64,000 nt of DNA from Pseudomonadota bacterium (GCA_027623555.1 JAQBSZ010000003.1:51082-115081), one strand, 5' to 3'. Shown: positions 19,348-30,948, counted from the stretch's first letter. Numbers and translations are program-made. The notes: generated by a model from the letters alone, not told the origin.

Positions 19348-21704
19348 TCCGGCAATCGGTAGGCAATGATGTATCCGCCCTCTGGATCTTCTTGATCAGG
19401 AGGCAGGGTGGCGAATCCGGCACCGGATCCCGTGGTTTGGTTGTACACGGGTATCGTAACCACGACAGTCTGTTTACCGGTCGGCGACAGATAGCTCATT
19501 GGCGTCGCACTGGCCAGGTACGGGAGTGGATTACTCCACAATTCTCTTCCGTTTAAGATGTCGGTAGCGCGAATGGTATTGTCATAGGTCGAAGCGCTGA
19601 ATATCAGACCCCCGGCTGTCGTGACCGTACCACCAATCTGGGGCGTGCCGACACTGATCGGTAGGAACGTCTTTAAACCCAGCGGCCCGATGTCTTTTGC
19701 CAGGCCGATGGGTTTCTCCCAGAGCAAAGAGCGAGTCTCCAGATCGATAGCGGCCAACACACCATAGGGCGGTTGATTGCAGGGCACGCCCAATGGTGAC
19801 ACGAAGCGAATGGTCGTGTGCGAATAAGGTGTACCGAGTTGATTTCCCGGCACGCCTTCCGGTAATTCATCGCGCGGAATCAGGGTAAGCTGATTACCGA
19901 CCAGCATGGGATTCACCACCATGATGTTGTTCACCTGGTCCACGCTGACGCTGCCCCAGTTGTGACCGCCCGCATTGCCGGGAAACTGCAGGATAGTATC
20001 GGTGCCAGGCACCGTGAAATGCCCTTCGTAGCGCATCTTCCGGAATGCGATGCGGCACATCATCTGGTCCCAGGGGGTGATGCCCCACATCTTGGCCTCG
20101 GTGAGGTCGGCGCGGAAATTCGGCAGGTCCATAGTAAAGGGCTGGGTAGCCGCCGCGTAGTCTTCCGGCACTCCGCCGTCGGTGGGTACCGGCAGTTCCT
20201 GGATATCGAAGATGGGCTCGCCCGTTTCGCGATTGAGCACGAACACCTCAGATCGCTTGGTAGGCACCAGCACTGCCTTGACCTTCTCGCCGTTGTCACC
20301 GGGCAGATCGATTAGCACGGGTTGAGCGGGCACGTCCCAGTCCCACAGGTCATGGTGCACTGTCTGATAAACCCAGCGCGGTTCACCAGTCTCGCCATCG
20401 ATGGCAACCACGGAACTGGCATACTGCTCACTGGCCTCCATGCGGTAGCCACCAAAATAATCCGGCGTCTCATTGCCGGTGGGGGCGTAGATCAATCCGA
20501 GTTCTTCATCGACACTGAAGATGCTCCATACATTCGGTGTGCCGCGCGTATAGACCTCGCCCCGCAGGGGTTGAGTATGGATGCCCGGCCGGCCCATATC
20601 CCAGGCCCAGGCAAATTCACCGGTCAGTGCATCGAAGGCACGCACTACACCGGAAGGCTCACCGACACTCTGATTATCAAGCACCCATCCCCCGACCACG
20701 GCATTGCCGCGCACGATTCCCGGCGGTGAAGTCTGAAAATTAAAGATCTGTGGGTCGTTGCCCATGTTTTCCTTCAGATCTACTTCACCGAGGTTGCCAA
20801 ATTGCACACAGCGCTCACCGGTTAATGCATCGACAGCAATCAGTCGGGTATCGACAGTGGCAGTAAGGATGCGTTGCTGACATTCACCGGCGTATTCTGC
20901 TGGCGCCTCAAAATAGGAGACGCCACGACAGGCTGTGGAGAAGTATCGGAAGCCCCCACCACCGGCATTCTCAGAATTAATCAGCGGATCGAATTGCCAG
21001 GCAAGCTCACCGCTTTCCGCATCGAGCGCGATAATGACGTTACCGCCGGCACACACATACAACAGTTCTCCGACTTGCAGTGGCGTTGCCTTGAATGCAC
21101 CACCCACACCGGTACGATAAGTCCACGCCACTTCCAGGTCTTGCACGGTGTCGCGATTTATCTGCTCCAGGGGTGAGTAGCGGGAGCCACCGAGTGTATT
21201 GCCATAAGACGGCCAGTCGGATTGGGTGTTAACGGTGTTGATGCCGCTGCGTGCGGTTAACGGATTAACGTTCCAGCCGCTGCCGGCAATGAACACGCCT
21301 ATCGTAATCAGTGCCACGAAGACGGCTACACCTTGGGACACTGTGGACTGAAACAGCGGCGGTGGCTTGCCGTTGTGAAGTGAGTTTCTCAACCACGGTG
21401 TCAGGAACCACAGTCCGATCGCGGCCAGGGGAAGAATCCGCGGAGCCAACGCCCAGAGGTTGGTGCCCGACTCAAGAAATGCCCACGCCACGGTGGCAAC
21501 CAGCAGTCCACCATAGATCACCGACCCCATCGAATCGGCAACCCACAAGCGTCTACCGGAAGCCACCAACAAGATACCGGCGAGCAGGTAATAGAAAGAC
21601 CCGCCCAGGAACACGAGCTGCACACCACCCAGGATCAATGGCGCTGCGATGACGAAAAGGAATATCGGGAAGATACGGGGTGGCCCTATGTTGTCAGTGT
21701 TCAT
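19344..21704 (-). CDS. membrane-bound PQQ-dependent dehydrogenase (quinoprotein glucose dehydrogenase-like)
   Basis: N-terminal TM cluster; DWPSYGNTLGGSRYSPLEQIN; repeated PQQ beta-propeller motifs. Confidence 0.9.
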   Translation of the reverse strand: MNTDNIGPPRIFPIFLFVIAAPLILGGVQLVFLGGSFYYLLAGILLVASGRRLWVADSMGSVIYGGLLVATVAWAFLESGTNLWALAPRILPLAAIGLWFLTPWLRNSLHNGKPPPLFQSTVSQGVAVFVALITIGVFIAGSGWNVNPLTARSGINTVNTQSDWPSYGNTLGGSRYSPLEQINRDTVQDLEVAWTYRTGVGGAFKATPLQVGELLYVCAGGNVIIALDAESGELAWQFDPLINSENAGGGGFRYFSTACRGVSYFEAPAEYAGECQQRILTATVDTRLIAVDALTGERCVQFGNLGEVDLKENMGNDPQIFNFQTSPPGIVRGNAVVGGWVLDNQSVGEPSGVVRAFDALTGEFAWAWDMGRPGIHTQPLRGEVYTRGTPNVWSIFSVDEELGLIYAPTGNETPDYFGGYRMEASEQYASSVVAIDGETGEPRWVYQTVHHDLWDWDVPAQPVLIDLPGDNGEKVKAVLVPTKRSEVFVLNRETGEPIFDIQELPVPTDGGVPEDYAAATQPFTMDLPNFRADLTEAKMWGITPWDQMMCRIAFRKMRYEGHFTVPGTDTILQFPGNAGGHNWGSVSVDQVNNIMVVNPMLVGNQLTLIPRDELPEGVPGNQLGTPYSHTTIRFVSPLGVPCNQPPYGVLAAIDLETRSLLWEKPIGLAKDIGPLGLKTFLPISVGTPQIGGTVTTAGGLIFSASTYDNTIRATDILNGRELWSNPLPYLASATPMSYLSPTGKQTVVVTIPVYNQTTGSGAGFATLPPDQEDPEGGYIIAYRLPD

Positions 21705-21732
21705 TGTTCTGGCCTCGCTTGAGTAAATTTAT

Positions 21733-24093
21733 TCAGTCTGGCAATCGATATGCCATGATATAGCCGCCGAGTGGATCTTCATTCTCCGGCACCGTCACCC
21801 GTGCCGCGACGGCGGAATTGGTATTGTAGACTGGCACCGTTACGATCAGGGTCTGCTTGCCAGATTGCGGTGCCCGATAAACCATCGGCGTGGCATGGGC
21901 AGACCAGGGCAATGGCGCCGACCACAGTTCCTCGCCGTTCTCGACACGGATGGCACGTACCGTGTTGTCGAATGCGCCGGAATGGAAGATCAGCCCGCCG
22001 GCGGTGATGACTGTGCCACCCATCTGGGGTGTGCCGACAGTCACGGGCAACCGGGTGGGAATGGCCCAGGGTCCAGACTCCTTCGCGGTACCGATCGGTC
22101 GCTTCCACAGCACTTCCAGTGTCACCAGATCAACCAGTGCCAGCACCCCGTAGGGAGGCTCGAAACAGGGAATCTCCAACGGCGAAATGAACCGCGAGGT
22201 AGCATGGGCGTAAGGCGTCCCGAGCTGGTTACCCTGCGCACCTGCCGGCAATTCGCTGCGTGGAATCAGGCGCTGTATGTTCGCCATCAATAAAGGATTG
22301 GCTACCAGCAGATGGTTCGCTTCGTCGACACTGATGCTGCCCCAGTTAAAACCGCCGGAATTGCCAGGATGGTACAGGCTCCAGTCGGTACCCGGTGGCG
22401 TGAAGTGTCCCTCATAGCGGAGCTTCTTGTATTCGATGCGGCACCACAGCTGGTCATAGGGTGTGATGCCCCACATGTCCGCCTCGCTGAGATCGGGTCC
22501 GCGAAAGTCTGGAAACAGGGAGAATGGCTGGGTGGGTGACAGCCATTCCTCGGCTACCTTGCCCTGCTGTGGAACCGGGCGTTCCTCGACGCCGGCTATG
22601 GGCTCCCCGTTGACCCGGTTCAGCATGAAAATCTCGCCACGTTTGGTCGGCGCCAGCAGGGCGGGAATGATCTCGCCGTTGGGGCCTGGAATATCGATGA
22701 GTGTCGGCTGGGAGGGAATGTCATAGTCCCAGATGTCATGATGTACAGTTTGAAACGACCAGCGCAGTGACCCGTCACGGCCATCGAGAGCGACGATGGC
22801 TGCTGAGAATTGTTCCGACACATCCAGGCGCTGGGCGCCGAAAAAATCCGGCGTCTCGTTGCCGGTTGGAGCGAATACCATCTCCCGCTCTTCATCGACA
22901 CTGAACAGGCTCCACACGTTCGGTGTAGCGCGGGTGTATTCCTCACCTTCGGCGGGCTCGGAATTAATTCCGGGCCGACCCATGTCCCAGGCCCAGGCAA
23001 AATCGCCGCTTATGGCGTTGAAGGCGCGAATGACTCCAGAGGGTTCCCCCACTGTCATGTTGTCACGCACCCAACCGCCGATGACAGCGTTACCGCTGAC
23101 TATGGCTGGCGGCGAAGTCAGCATGTAGGAAATAGGGACACCTGTCCCCATACCAACGGAGAGATCGACCTCGCCCTCATAACCGAAGCTGATACAGGGT
23201 TGGCCATTCCTGGCATCCAGTGCGATCAGACGCGCATCGGTGGTGGCAGTCAAGGTGCGCTGCTGGCATTCACCCCGGTAGGATTCCGGCGCCTGGTAAT
23301 AGGTCACCGCCCGGCATCCCGTCCGGTAGTAACGGCCGCCGCTGGCATTGATGACCTCTTCGGGTATTTGCGGGTCGTATTGCCAGCGCCGTTCACCGGA
23401 TTCTGCATCGAGAGCAATTACCACGTTTGAGCCAGCACAGACATACAGCAGATCATCCACTTGAATCGGGGTGCCTTTCAATGATCCGCCAATGGCGGTG
23501 CGGTAAGTCCAGGCCAGTTCAAGATCGCCTACCGTGTCGGGATTGATCTGATCCATGGGGGAATAGCGGGACCCGGCACGGGTGTTGCCGTAGGCTGGCC
23601 AGTCGGTGTTCGAATTAACTCTAGTCTGGCCCGCCCTGTCGGGAACAGGATTCACGGTGTAGCTCGATCCAGCCGCCAGCACAAAGACCACACCAATGGC
23701 GACAAAAACCGCGATACCACGCACGACAACGGAAGAATGCAATGGAGAGACTTGCGGGCCATAAAGAGAACGTCTCAACCAGGGAGTAAGCAACCAGAGC
23801 CCGAGAACCGCCATTGGCAAGATGCGCGGTGCCAGCGCCCAGGGATCTACACCAGCTTCCTGGAACGACCAGACGATGGTGCCGAACAGCAACATCCCGT
23901 AGAGCCAGGACCCAACAATACTGCCTCGCCACAGCATGAAGGCGCTGAGCAGTAGCATGACGGAAGCGAGCAGATAGTAGCTCGAACCACCGAGTTGATT
24001 AAGCTGCCAACCCATCACTGTAAAAGGAAGGGCCAGCAATACCAGGAGAATCGGAAACAGACGTGGTGGTCGCACGCCCCGGTTGGCAGTCAT
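21733..24093 (-). CDS. membrane-bound PQQ-dependent dehydrogenase, tandem paralog
   Basis: Colinear with 19344..21704; same length (786 aa); DWPAYGNTRAGSRYSPMDQIN. Confidence 0.9.
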   Translation of the reverse strand: MTANRGVRPPRLFPILLVLLALPFTVMGWQLNQLGGSSYYLLASVMLLLSAFMLWRGSIVGSWLYGMLLFGTIVWSFQEAGVDPWALAPRILPMAVLGLWLLTPWLRRSLYGPQVSPLHSSVVVRGIAVFVAIGVVFVLAAGSSYTVNPVPDRAGQTRVNSNTDWPAYGNTRAGSRYSPMDQINPDTVGDLELAWTYRTAIGGSLKGTPIQVDDLLYVCAGSNVVIALDAESGERRWQYDPQIPEEVINASGGRYYRTGCRAVTYYQAPESYRGECQQRTLTATTDARLIALDARNGQPCISFGYEGEVDLSVGMGTGVPISYMLTSPPAIVSGNAVIGGWVRDNMTVGEPSGVIRAFNAISGDFAWAWDMGRPGINSEPAEGEEYTRATPNVWSLFSVDEEREMVFAPTGNETPDFFGAQRLDVSEQFSAAIVALDGRDGSLRWSFQTVHHDIWDYDIPSQPTLIDIPGPNGEIIPALLAPTKRGEIFMLNRVNGEPIAGVEERPVPQQGKVAEEWLSPTQPFSLFPDFRGPDLSEADMWGITPYDQLWCRIEYKKLRYEGHFTPPGTDWSLYHPGNSGGFNWGSISVDEANHLLVANPLLMANIQRLIPRSELPAGAQGNQLGTPYAHATSRFISPLEIPCFEPPYGVLALVDLVTLEVLWKRPIGTAKESGPWAIPTRLPVTVGTPQMGGTVITAGGLIFHSGAFDNTVRAIRVENGEELWSAPLPWSAHATPMVYRAPQSGKQTLIVTVPVYNTNSAVAARVTVPENEDPLGGYIMAYRLPD

Positions 24094-24147
24094 TCAAAGC
24101 ACGCCCTTTGTTTTCGGTGCACGGATTACTGGCTGCCTACTTCAAGC

Positions 24148-24163
24148 AGCAGGTGCACCTGCT
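24148..24163. promoter_or_regulatory. 16-bp perfect palindrome AGCAGGTGCACCTGCT upstream of the quinoprotein pair; possible operator
   Basis: Perfect dyad in the intergenic region about 55 bp upstream of the 24093 start. Confidence 0.35.
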
Positions 24164-24228
24164 TCTTTATTATGCAGTGACTATAGTACAGATTCCGGGG
24201 GGTGGCTATGGCGCCGCCGTGCCCGAAC

Positions 24229-24897
24229 TCACCAGATACCGGGGACCAGACGCCAGCGAATCCGCTGGGTGTATTCGCTATAGCCATCCAGGTCTCGGTG
24301 CAGGACCAACTCTTCATTCAATATACGAAAGATCAGGGCAAACGGTACTACCGCCACGGCCAGGTAGGCCCACCAGGAACCGAGGGCGATGGGTGTGGCG
24401 ACATACATGAGCAGAAAACCTGCGTACATGGGGTGGCGAACCAGAGCGTAGGGGCCGCAATCGATGACTCGTTGGTTCTGCTCCACTTCGATGGTGCGCG
24501 CGGCGAAGCTGTTCACCTTCATTACATAGATCATGAACAGGTAGCCCAACAGCATCATGGCGTCGCCGGCTAGTACCAACCACACCGGTATCTCGGACCA
24601 GCCGAAGCGCTTGTCAAAGCCGGGAATCATGAAGATGGCGAGCACGGAGATAATCAGGATGGCGACCACGCGTTGCTGGGTTGCTTCCCTCTCGCTGGTC
24701 TTCATCCGGCGCTCCAGAACTTCCGGGGCATTCCTGAGAAAATAGATCAGGCCAATAAACATCGGTACTAACAGTATCCCGAAATAGGCATAGACCTGCC
24801 AGAAGTCTAAAGTTCCCGCTGGCCATAGCACCAGCAGCCCAATTCCCAGTGGGAGCATGGCGAGCCTGATCAGGATGCGTGTTAGAAGTGATTTCAT
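24229..24897 (-). CDS. isoprenylcysteine carboxyl methyltransferase-like membrane methyltransferase
   Basis: GPYALVRHPMYAGFLLMYVATP...NEELVLHRDLDGYSEYTQRIRWRLVPGIW. Confidence 0.85.
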   Translation of the reverse strand: MKSLLTRILIRLAMLPLGIGLLVLWPAGTLDFWQVYAYFGILLVPMFIGLIYFLRNAPEVLERRMKTSEREATQQRVVAILIISVLAIFMIPGFDKRFGWSEIPVWLVLAGDAMMLLGYLFMIYVMKVNSFAARTIEVEQNQRVIDCGPYALVRHPMYAGFLLMYVATPIALGSWWAYLAVAVVPFALIFRILNEELVLHRDLDGYSEYTQRIRWRLVPGIW

Positions 24898-24914
24898 AGT
24901 AGGTTCTCTAAAGT

Positions 24915-25928
24915 TCAGCCTTTGGATTTCTCCAATGAGCGCTGCGCTTCCTTGAAGCGTAATTTTTCCCGTCGCCGTTGATCTATGGTCTGTTGCATGG
25001 GGTGACCGATATGATCTTCCCCGCGCTCTTTGGCCAGTTGCATCTGTCGCTCTCGCTCGGCATAGCGCTTCACCTGCTCTTTGCTGTGCTTGTCAAAACA
25101 ATGTGGACAGCTGACGCCGTGCTGGTAGTGCTCGCTGCTTTTATCCTGTTCCGTAATGGGCATGCGACAGGCATGACATTGGTCATAGTCGCCCCGTTCC
25201 AGCTTATGGTTCACGGTAACCCGATTATCGAAGACAAAACACTCGCCCTGCCATTTAGTCTGCTCTTCAGGTACCTCTTCCAGGTATTTCAAAATACCGC
25301 CTTGCAGATGGTAGACCTGCGCAAACCCCTGCTGCTTGAGATAGGCGGTCGATTTCTCACAGCGGATACCCCCGGTACAGAACATCGCCACCTTCTTATG
25401 GCGAGCCGGATCCAGGTGCTTCTTCACGTAGCCGGGAAACTCCCGAAAGGAATCGGTCTGCGGATTGACAGCATTTTCGAACGTACCGATTTTCACCTCA
25501 TACTTGTTACGGGTATCCAGAAGCAGCACATCGGGATCACTGATCAGGTCGTTCCAGTCTTGCGCACGAACATAGGTACCAGCGATATGATTCGGGTCAA
25601 TATCCTCCACACCCATGGTGACTATCTCTTTCTTAAGTTTCACCTTGGTGCGATAGAAAGGATTCTCATCGACATAGGATTCCTTGGTGGCCAAGCCCGC
25701 GAATCGCTCATCCTCGCCCAGCCAGTTCACCACAGCGTCGATCCCGGCGCGGGAACCGGCGATAGTGCCATTGATTCCTTCTGCCGCAAGCAACAGGGTA
25801 CCACGCACGCCATGCTGCAGCATGACCTTATGCAGGGGTACTCGAAAAGCTTCGAAGTCGGGAAATCTGGCGAATCGATACAGCGCGGACACCACCACGC
25901 CGTTCGCTGGGACAGCTGTGTCATTCAT
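24915..25928 (-). CDS. trhO: tRNA uridine(34) hydroxylase / rhodanese-related sulfurtransferase TrhO (YceA)
   Basis: [43 protein letters not shown]; start at MNDTAV (25928). Confidence 0.9.
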   Translation of the reverse strand: MNDTAVPANGVVVSALYRFARFPDFEAFRVPLHKVMLQHGVRGTLLLAAEGINGTIAGSRAGIDAVVNWLGEDERFAGLATKESYVDENPFYRTKVKLKKEIVTMGVEDIDPNHIAGTYVRAQDWNDLISDPDVLLLDTRNKYEVKIGTFENAVNPQTDSFREFPGYVKKHLDPARHKKVAMFCTGGIRCEKSTAYLKQQGFAQVYHLQGGILKYLEEVPEEQTKWQGECFVFDNRVTVNHKLERGDYDQCHACRMPITEQDKSSEHYQHGVSCPHCFDKHSKEQVKRYAERERQMQLAKERGEDHIGHPMQQTIDQRRREKLRFKEAQRSLEKSKG

Positions 25929-26557
25929 AACTCTTCCTCGTTGCCGCCCGGAACGTAAAACCGGCGCAAAGTTCTGGAAACGCATATTAATGCAGAATTC
26001 CTCCTAATGAAAATACCAAGATTACAATGGCGTCAACCGCCTACTGAACTGCAGGGCACATTTTTCTAATTGCGGGCACGCTTGCTGCACAATGACAGCT
26101 CACTTTCTTCAATTCTGAGAATAACCAGTCAGGAAAATAAAGCAGCTATCGGCCCTGTTCTACTTACAAAGATCACTGCTCATTACACTCTTACTGTGTA
26201 AATTTGCGCTTACAAAAAGAGCAGGACAGAAAGCTGGATACTCTAAAATTCTCGCTATACAGCGAATTATCGCTCCCTTTGTCAATTGTCAATCCCGAAA
26301 ATGATTAACTATTCAAGTGGTTAAAAGAAGAAAAGCTGAAGATAGGAGAAACCTCTTAACTAGAATGCGGGTTCTCGTATCCCAAAATACAGGGACCCCT
26401 CGCGTTGCCTATTCCTCTCAGCTGATATTTTTAACAAGCTGTTCCAATTCAGTCACTTGGGGAATAAACTCAGGAACCAGTAGGTGGTAAAGGGCGCATG
26501 CGCCATATACAAATGTTATGTTCCTCAATCGACATCAAGTGCAACCGGAATAGATAA

Positions 26558-27055
26558 ATGAATCTAAGAATTTCTGTTTTCCTTTTGGTTCTTCCAATTT
26601 CAAGTCACGCAGCTGAAGGATTTATTCTTAAAGCTGGCGAAGGTGAAATTTTAGGCAATGGCATTGTGATAAAAGCATCACCCGCGATCGGCACACAACG
26701 ATCTATCATGGTTGAGCAGTCATTTCCTCTTGAAGGCTCAACCGGGTTGCATCTTCACGAGCAGGGAGACGAGCTATTTTATGTGGTATCTGGGCAAGGC
26801 TCTGCGACTCTTGGCGAATCGGAGTCTCCCATAGGACCTGGAGATGTAATTTTCGTCCCAGCTGGCTCAATTCACAGAATTCGCAATCTCGACTACGAAG
26901 AGCCCCTTGTAGTCGTCTTCTTCATGGATAGCCCTGAGCTGGTAGATCAGTTCAGAGAAATGCATGAGAAGGCAATGGAAAATCCGGACCGCCGCTTAAC
27001 ACTCGATGAGTGTACCCCGTCAGCACTAGTTGGACAGTTTAAGGTGATTGTCTAA
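26558..27055 (+). CDS. cupin-domain protein, secreted; stop codon supplied by the inserted IS end
   Basis: HLHEQGDELFYVVSGQGSATLGE; TAA 27053..27055 coincides with the left IS inverted repeat. Confidence 0.8.
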   Translation: MNLRISVFLLVLPISSHAAEGFILKAGEGEILGNGIVIKASPAIGTQRSIMVEQSFPLEGSTGLHLHEQGDELFYVVSGQGSATLGESESPIGPGDVIFVPAGSIHRIRNLDYEEPLVVVFFMDSPELVDQFREMHEKAMENPDRRLTLDECTPSALVGQFKVIV

Positions 27056-27090
27056 GAGAGACTTTTCGTTCATCGTTAACCCAAGAGGAA

Positions 27091-27468
27091 ATGATGATGA
27101 CTTATTCTAAATCAACTAAACGCAGCGCTGAAAAAACGGTACGAGATATTCGCAGAGCGACCCGGCGCAATTATTCAGCAGAAGAAAAGATCCGGATTGT
27201 TCTGGAAGGGCTGCGCGGTGAAGACAGTATTGCCGAACTGTGCCGCAAGGAAGGTATAAATCAAAACCTGTATTACCGCTGGAGTAAAGAGTTTCTTGAA
27301 GCGGGGAAGAAACGGCTAGCGGGCGATACCGTTCGAGAAGCCACCTCCGATGAGGTTAAAGGGCTGCGCAGTGAAAGCCTGGCGTTGAAGGAAGCGTTGG
27401 CCGAACTGATGCTGGAAAACCGGCTTCTTAAAAAAAGCATGCTCGGGGATGGGGAGGACGATACATGA
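27091..27468 (+). CDS. IS3-type OrfA (HTH transposase subunit)
   Basis: YSAEEKIRIVLEGLRGEDSIAELCRKEGINQNLYYRWSKEFLEAGKKRLAGDT. Confidence 0.9.
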   Translation: MMMTYSKSTKRSAEKTVRDIRRATRRNYSAEEKIRIVLEGLRGEDSIAELCRKEGINQNLYYRWSKEFLEAGKKRLAGDTVREATSDEVKGLRSESLALKEALAELMLENRLLKKSMLGDGEDDT

Positions 27469-28454
27469 GGTACTCAGCGGCTGAAAAGGAGGAAATCATT
27501 CGCCTTGTTGAACAGTCCAGCTTGCCTGTTCGCCAAACCTTGCAACGCCTGGATATTACTAAATCCACATTCTATAACTGGTTAAAACGCTTTGAGGAAA
27601 ACAGATTAGATGGGCTTCATGACCAAAAACCCAGCCCGGAATCGGTGTGGAATAAGCTGCCCCGGAGTGAGTGCAATGCGATTATCGAGCTAGCACTGGA
27701 GAAGCCTGAGTTGTCGCCCAGAGAACTGGCGGTGAGCTATACCGATCAAGGCCGGTTCATCTCGGAATCGAGTGTCTATCGGCTTCTCAAGGCGCAGGAC
27801 CTGATAACCAGCCCCGCGTATATCCTGATGCAGGCATCGGATAAGTTCCAGCACCCCACCCGCCGGGTAAATGAGATGTGGCAGACCGATTTTACGTACT
27901 TCAAGATACTGGGCTGGGGCTGGTATTACCTCTCAACCGTACTGGATGATTATTCACGGTTTATCGTCGCCTGGCGCTTATGTACCTCGATGACGGCTAC
28001 CGATGTGTCCGACACTCTGGATGAGGCGCTTACCTTTACGCACCTGGACAGTGTGAAGGTAAAACACAAAGCTCGCTTACTCAGTGACAACGGCCCGTGT
28101 TACCTGTCTGGTGAACTCGCAGAGTACCTGAACGACAACAACATGACTCACACCCGAGGCAGACCCTATCATCCACAAACACAAGGCAAGATCGAGCGCT
28201 GGCATCGCTCCATGAAAAACCAGGTCTTGTTGGAAAACTATTACTTTCCGAATGAGCTAAAAACGAGGATTGGTGAATTCGTAACTTATTACAATCACGA
28301 GCGTTACCATGAGTCACTGGATTATCTGACACCCGCCGATGTTTACTATGGTCGGGGGCAAACCATCCTCAACAGACGCGAGCGCACCAAACTTAAAACC
28401 TTGGCGATGCGAAAGCAAAACCATTATGCTAACCGAGCAAATCAACTAAATTGA
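27465..28454 (+). CDS. IS3-type OrfB (rve integrase core transposase)
   Basis: WQTDFTYFKILGWGWYYLSTVLDDYSRFIVAW...LSDNGPCYLS...HPQTQGKIERWHRSMK; ATGA overlap with OrfA. Confidence 0.92.
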   Translation: MRYSAAEKEEIIRLVEQSSLPVRQTLQRLDITKSTFYNWLKRFEENRLDGLHDQKPSPESVWNKLPRSECNAIIELALEKPELSPRELAVSYTDQGRFISESSVYRLLKAQDLITSPAYILMQASDKFQHPTRRVNEMWQTDFTYFKILGWGWYYLSTVLDDYSRFIVAWRLCTSMTATDVSDTLDEALTFTHLDSVKVKHKARLLSDNGPCYLSGELAEYLNDNNMTHTRGRPYHPQTQGKIERWHRSMKNQVLLENYYFPNELKTRIGEFVTYYNHERYHESLDYLTPADVYYGRGQTILNRRERTKLKTLAMRKQNHYANRANQLN

Positions 28455-28474
28455 TGGACGGGAGTCTCTCTTAA

Positions 28475-28705
28475 ACTAGAGCCCGATCTGTCCAAAAGGT
28501 TCTGACGACGTACATTGTTTCCATTAGCGGACCATTAGGTCTGCGACGCATTAGGGGATTTCGAGATGAATCACTTTCCGGGAAATGGAAGGGTTTCCGA
28601 TCCTCTCGGCTGAACCTTCAATATCGCGTCATTTACAAAGTCGAGAAAGATAAAGTATTGGTTCGAGTAGAAAACGTTACGCCCCATGATTATCGGAGGA
28701 AGTAA
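28475..28705 (+). pseudogene. RelE/HigB-like type II toxin lacking its N-terminus, abutting the IS right end
   Basis: GLRRIRGFRDESLSGKWKGFRSSRLNLQYRVIYKVEKDKVLVRVENVTPHDYRRK*; no usable start, in-frame TAA at the IS edge. Confidence 0.7.
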
Positions 28706-28706
28706 C

Positions 28707-28967
28707 ATGAATGATTATCGATTAGCTAAACGTTCCATTGAGGTTTCTGTCGGTGAATCCGTTAAGATTCTTAGAGAATTACAAGAACTCAGTCAAAACG
28801 AACTGGCCGAGTTAACTGGAATTCCTCAGTCAACTATTTCTGCGATCGAAAATGATAGGGTTCAACTTGGGGTCGAGCGGGCCAAAGTTTTGGCGCGTGC
28901 ATTGCATTGTCATCCTGCGGTAATTGTGTTCCCTGGTTGGGATATCCAGCAAGAATCTGCAGCATAA
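28707..28967 (+). CDS. XRE-family HTH antitoxin
   Basis: GESVKILRELQELSQNELAELTGIPQSTISAIENDRVQLGVERAKVLARAL; immediately downstream of the toxin remnant. Confidence 0.85.
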   Translation: MNDYRLAKRSIEVSVGESVKILRELQELSQNELAELTGIPQSTISAIENDRVQLGVERAKVLARALHCHPAVIVFPGWDIQQESAA

Positions 28968-29043
28968 CAATAATCAAATCAAAAAGTATAAACCGCTGTG
29001 CGGTTTACCTACTATTAAGTGACTATGGTTTGAATCAAGCTTT

Positions 29044-30180
<1,137 letters not shown>

Positions 30181-30181
30181 A

Positions 30182-30865
30182 ATGAAAAACTCAAACAAGG
30201 CACAAGAACAACCATACAAGGGCGTTATACGTGCAGAAGAGATTTTAGTGAGCGTCAAGGATGTACCTAGTCCAATCGATTTTAGAGATCGTACCGACGC
30301 TAAAGAGTGGGCCCAATCTGCCCTTCAGAAGCGCCCTGACCGACCTGTCTTCTTCGATAAGTTTGCACAGGAGATATCCGCGCACCGCTCAATTGAAAGA
30401 GTATTGGAACTTGGATCTGGTCCAGGATTCCTTATTGCTCATTTGCTTGAGAGAACCCATGTAAAAGAATACGTGGCATTAGATTTTTCTGCCGCTATGC
30501 ATGAGCTAGCACGCACTCATTTAAGGGGAAGCAACGGGCGAGTATCATTTATTGAGCGAAACTTTAAGGTCCGCGGGTGGACTGCCGGACTTGAAAAATT
30601 TGATTGCGTAGTGACTAACCAATCAGTACACGAGTTACGACATAAATCCTATGCATCGAAGTTGCATAGCGAAGTTCGAGATCTATTGCGTGACAAAGGC
30701 GTTTATCTGGTGAACGATCACTTTGCGGGCAGTGATGGCATGTCTAACAACGAGCTATATATGACGAAAGAAGAACACAAAGAAGCAATGTTAGCAGCGG
30801 GATTTGCCGAAGTAACCGCATTACTAACCCAATCGAAAATGTTACTTTTAAGAGCGGTGAAGTGA
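30182..30865 (+). CDS. class I SAM-dependent methyltransferase
   Basis: IERVLELGSGPGFLIAHLLERTHVKEYVALDFSAAMHELAR. Confidence 0.88.
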   Translation: MKNSNKAQEQPYKGVIRAEEILVSVKDVPSPIDFRDRTDAKEWAQSALQKRPDRPVFFDKFAQEISAHRSIERVLELGSGPGFLIAHLLERTHVKEYVALDFSAAMHELARTHLRGSNGRVSFIERNFKVRGWTAGLEKFDCVVTNQSVHELRHKSYASKLHSEVRDLLRDKGVYLVNDHFAGSDGMSNNELYMTKEEHKEAMLAAGFAEVTALLTQSKMLLLRAVK

Positions 30866-30948
30866 CGGAGACCTAACCCACTTTTGAACACACCTCAATC
30901 TACCAAATAGGAGGTGTGAAATGGTATGTCGGAATGAGGTATTTGCCC

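Larger units (their letters stand above)
27053..28473 (+). mobile_element. IS3-family-like insertion sequence (two ORFs)
   Basis: Terminal IRs TAAGAGAGACTTTTCGTTCATCG (27053..27075) and TTGATGGACGGGAGTCTCTCTTA (28451..28473); OrfA/OrfB within. Confidence 0.85.

Noticed and set aside
20001-20013. Fourth copy of GGTGCCAGGCACC
   Set aside because: Lies inside the quinoprotein CDS and encodes the natural VPGT segment, so it is probably coincidental.
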